NCBI RefSeq assembly: GCF_001592105.1
Contig: NZ_BCWE01000017.1
Coordinates: forward strand, 31,218-95,217
Direction of reading: 5' to 3'
Source of the DNA: Desulfolucanica intricata
GTDB lineage: Bacteria; Bacillota; Desulfotomaculia; Desulfotomaculales; Desulfofarciminaceae
DNA: 64,000 nucleotides
Made by a program: the position numbers and the translations under genes. Shown here piece by piece: positions 62,835 through 64,000 of the stretch (within the stretch, counting starts at the first letter, position 1; the number at the start of each line of letters is the position of its first letter). A model generated the notes under the pieces. It saw only the letters and a list, made by a program, of their open reading frames with translations, did not search any database and was not told the origin of the DNA.

Positions 62835-63165
62835 TCACTCCAAAATTTTTCCTACAAATATTGGAAAGGTAAGAATAATTGATAAACCTAAACTAGATAG
62901 AACAGTAAAAAAGCTTCTGGCAGCTGTTTTTGGACTGCTTATACCGAAAAATCCAATGACACCTAAAAAAAAATCAATTAATGTTTAGGTATAAAATAAA
63001 TAGAAGTGGGTGTAATATAGTCCAACTTATTACCAGCTCTTTAAGATATACTACAGAAGAAAATAAAAGGAATAATACCAAACACACCAGACAAAGAATA
63101 AATGACCAAAGGTTTAATATTTTTCCCAAAACATATCCCCCATAAATTCTTTCATTATCATATAT
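62835..63165 (-). pseudogene. Small membrane protein broken in a T9 run
   Basis: Two minus-strand frames join across nine T residues near 62966-62975: YGGYVLGKILNLWSFILCLV ... LHPLLFILYLNIN then a stop, and FLGVIGFFGISSPKTAARSF ... LSIILTFPIFVGKILE. It has no proper start codon. The homopolymer makes slippage or phase variation conceivable, but decay is simpler. Confidence 0.5.
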
Positions 63166-63320
63166 AACAAATTAATTAAATATGCAATCAATGAGTTACA
63201 CTCACGTCCACTCCAAATTGCATCCATTTTTAAGCTTGAAATGTACAAAAAACAGAGGAGTTCTACGATTTAATAGTGAACCAATGTAAAAAAGGTGCCC
63301 TAAAAGATAGGTGATTAACC

Positions 63321-63392
63321 ATGAGTGAAAGGTTTAAACTGGCTCCCACCGATAAAAACAGTAAAGTTATTACAATGCTTTTGGGTATGTGA
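63321..63392 (+). pseudogene. N-terminal scrap of a longer gene
   Basis: 23 codons (MSERFKLAPTDKNSKVITML) after a good AGGTGA ribosome site, then a stop. It resembles the first residues of small PH-like membrane proteins, but no more remains. The surrounding 63166-63524 is otherwise empty and AT-rich. Confidence 0.35.
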
Positions 63393-63524
63393 CGACAAGG
63401 TAAGTCCAGGATTTTTCCTAGATTTAGTTGAGAAAGTGAATATTCGATGATAAATGTGTAATAACATATATTAAATAAAGGGTTCCGTCTATAAATTACT
63501 CTTTGAAGCGGGAGGTATTGTTAT

Positions 63525-63845
63525 TTACTTAATAAGGTCTATAGGAAGTGGCTTATCCTCTCTAATGTAATCTAACATTAGCTTCCACTGACCAATTACG
63601 CCTCTATACGGGCAATTATCCCATTCAGGTTCACAGCCATGTTTCCCATAATAGTGAGCCCACCTATTTAATATTTGGTATTGGTCGATACTATTGTTAA
63701 ACCATTCTCCATTAAAATATTCTGCTTTGGGATCATTTTGATCAGGAAGAATCAGAGGATTTATGGCATAGGGTGTTGCAAGAAAAATCAAAGGAATAAT
63801 TGCTGTTATAAATACCATTTTACATTTTGAGTTTACGTATTTCAC
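63525..63845 (-). CDS. Hypothetical membrane-anchored protein (second copy)
   Basis: 106 residues, GTG start at 63845. Nearly identical to 24862-25197, with one membrane helix and a soluble part carrying GKHGCEPEWDNC. The C-terminus is shorter because the DNA downstream differs. Confidence 0.65.
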   Translation of the reverse strand: MKYVNSKCKMVFITAIIPLIFLATPYAINPLILPDQNDPKAEYFNGEWFNNSIDQYQILNRWAHYYGKHGCEPEWDNCPYRGVIGQWKLMLDYIREDKPLPIDLIK

Positions 63846-64000
63846 AAAAGAAACCTTCCTTAGAGTAAATTATTTTTATAAACCTTCTAGGCTTATAACT
63901 AATAAACCTTTTTTACCAGGATATTGTACATTCAAGGATGTTGTTATGTAATAAACGTAAAATTATAATGATGCATACTTGCTGTACATTGCGTGTATTT
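63846..64000. repeat. Upstream DNA shared with 25198-25350
   Basis: The duplicated segment continues to the right edge of the window with few changes. Confidence 0.8.

Overview
The window looks like the chromosome of a low-GC, anaerobic, spore-former-type Firmicute, most like the Desulfotomaculum/Peptococcaceae group. This rests on gene content, not on a marker gene: an FmdE/DUF3842 locus, DUF3786, YedE/YedF, repeated YvrJ/DUF2922/DUF1659/amidase cassettes, ECF sigma/anti-sigma pairs and strong AGGAGG-type ribosome sites. There is no rRNA and no complete tRNA. Much of the window is accessory DNA rich in defence genes, broken genes and internal duplications.

Left part (1-5.3 kb). A minus-strand cluster runs DUF3842, FmdE-domain protein, then a family 5 solute-binding lipoprotein cut by the window edge. 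Each gene is preceded by a member of one intergenic hairpin family. Two of the four members also have a conserved upstream segment that could act as an antiterminator. A VOC protein and a VWA protein follow.

BREX island (5.4-19.4 kb). A complete type 1 BREX operon on the minus strand (brxA, brxB, brxC, pglX, pglZ, brxL) carries an MNT/HEPN toxin-antitoxin-like pair between pglX and pglZ. It has a recognisable promoter upstream of brxA and a terminator after brxL. The middle of pglX is more AT-rich than its ends.

Housekeeping and debris (19.5-35.8 kb). Here lie two small envelope proteins, a MazG-like pyrophosphohydrolase, a Nudix hydrolase, a frameshifted 3'-5' exonuclease, the first two copies of the amidase/YvrJ/DUF2922/DUF1659 cassette, a YedE-YedF selenium pair, an ECF sigma/anti-sigma pair, DUF3786, and two pieces of a serpin gene lying 6.5 kb apart.

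Second accessory block (35.9-54 kb). It begins at a 3' half of a tRNA-Arg gene that looks like an attachment-site remnant. It holds a coupled HipA-like kinase/HIRAN pair, a 2.2-kb segment bounded by about 240-bp imperfect inverted repeats rich in DnaA-box-like words (with HTH and SWIM genes inside), a four-gene operon of type III methylase, type III restriction enzyme, FRG-domain protein and TPR-like protein, then a wHTH protein and a DUF3800 gene with a structured leader. Duplicated fragments and an IS3-type transposase remnant follow.

Right part (54.2-64 kb). It holds a second ECF sigma/DUF4179 pair, a broken B3/B4-domain gene, a thermonuclease lipoprotein, the most complete copy of the amidase cassette, small membrane proteins, and a repeat of the sequence at 24.9-25.3 kb. 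The copies of the cassette differ by clean internal deletions, so this neighbourhood recombines with itself.
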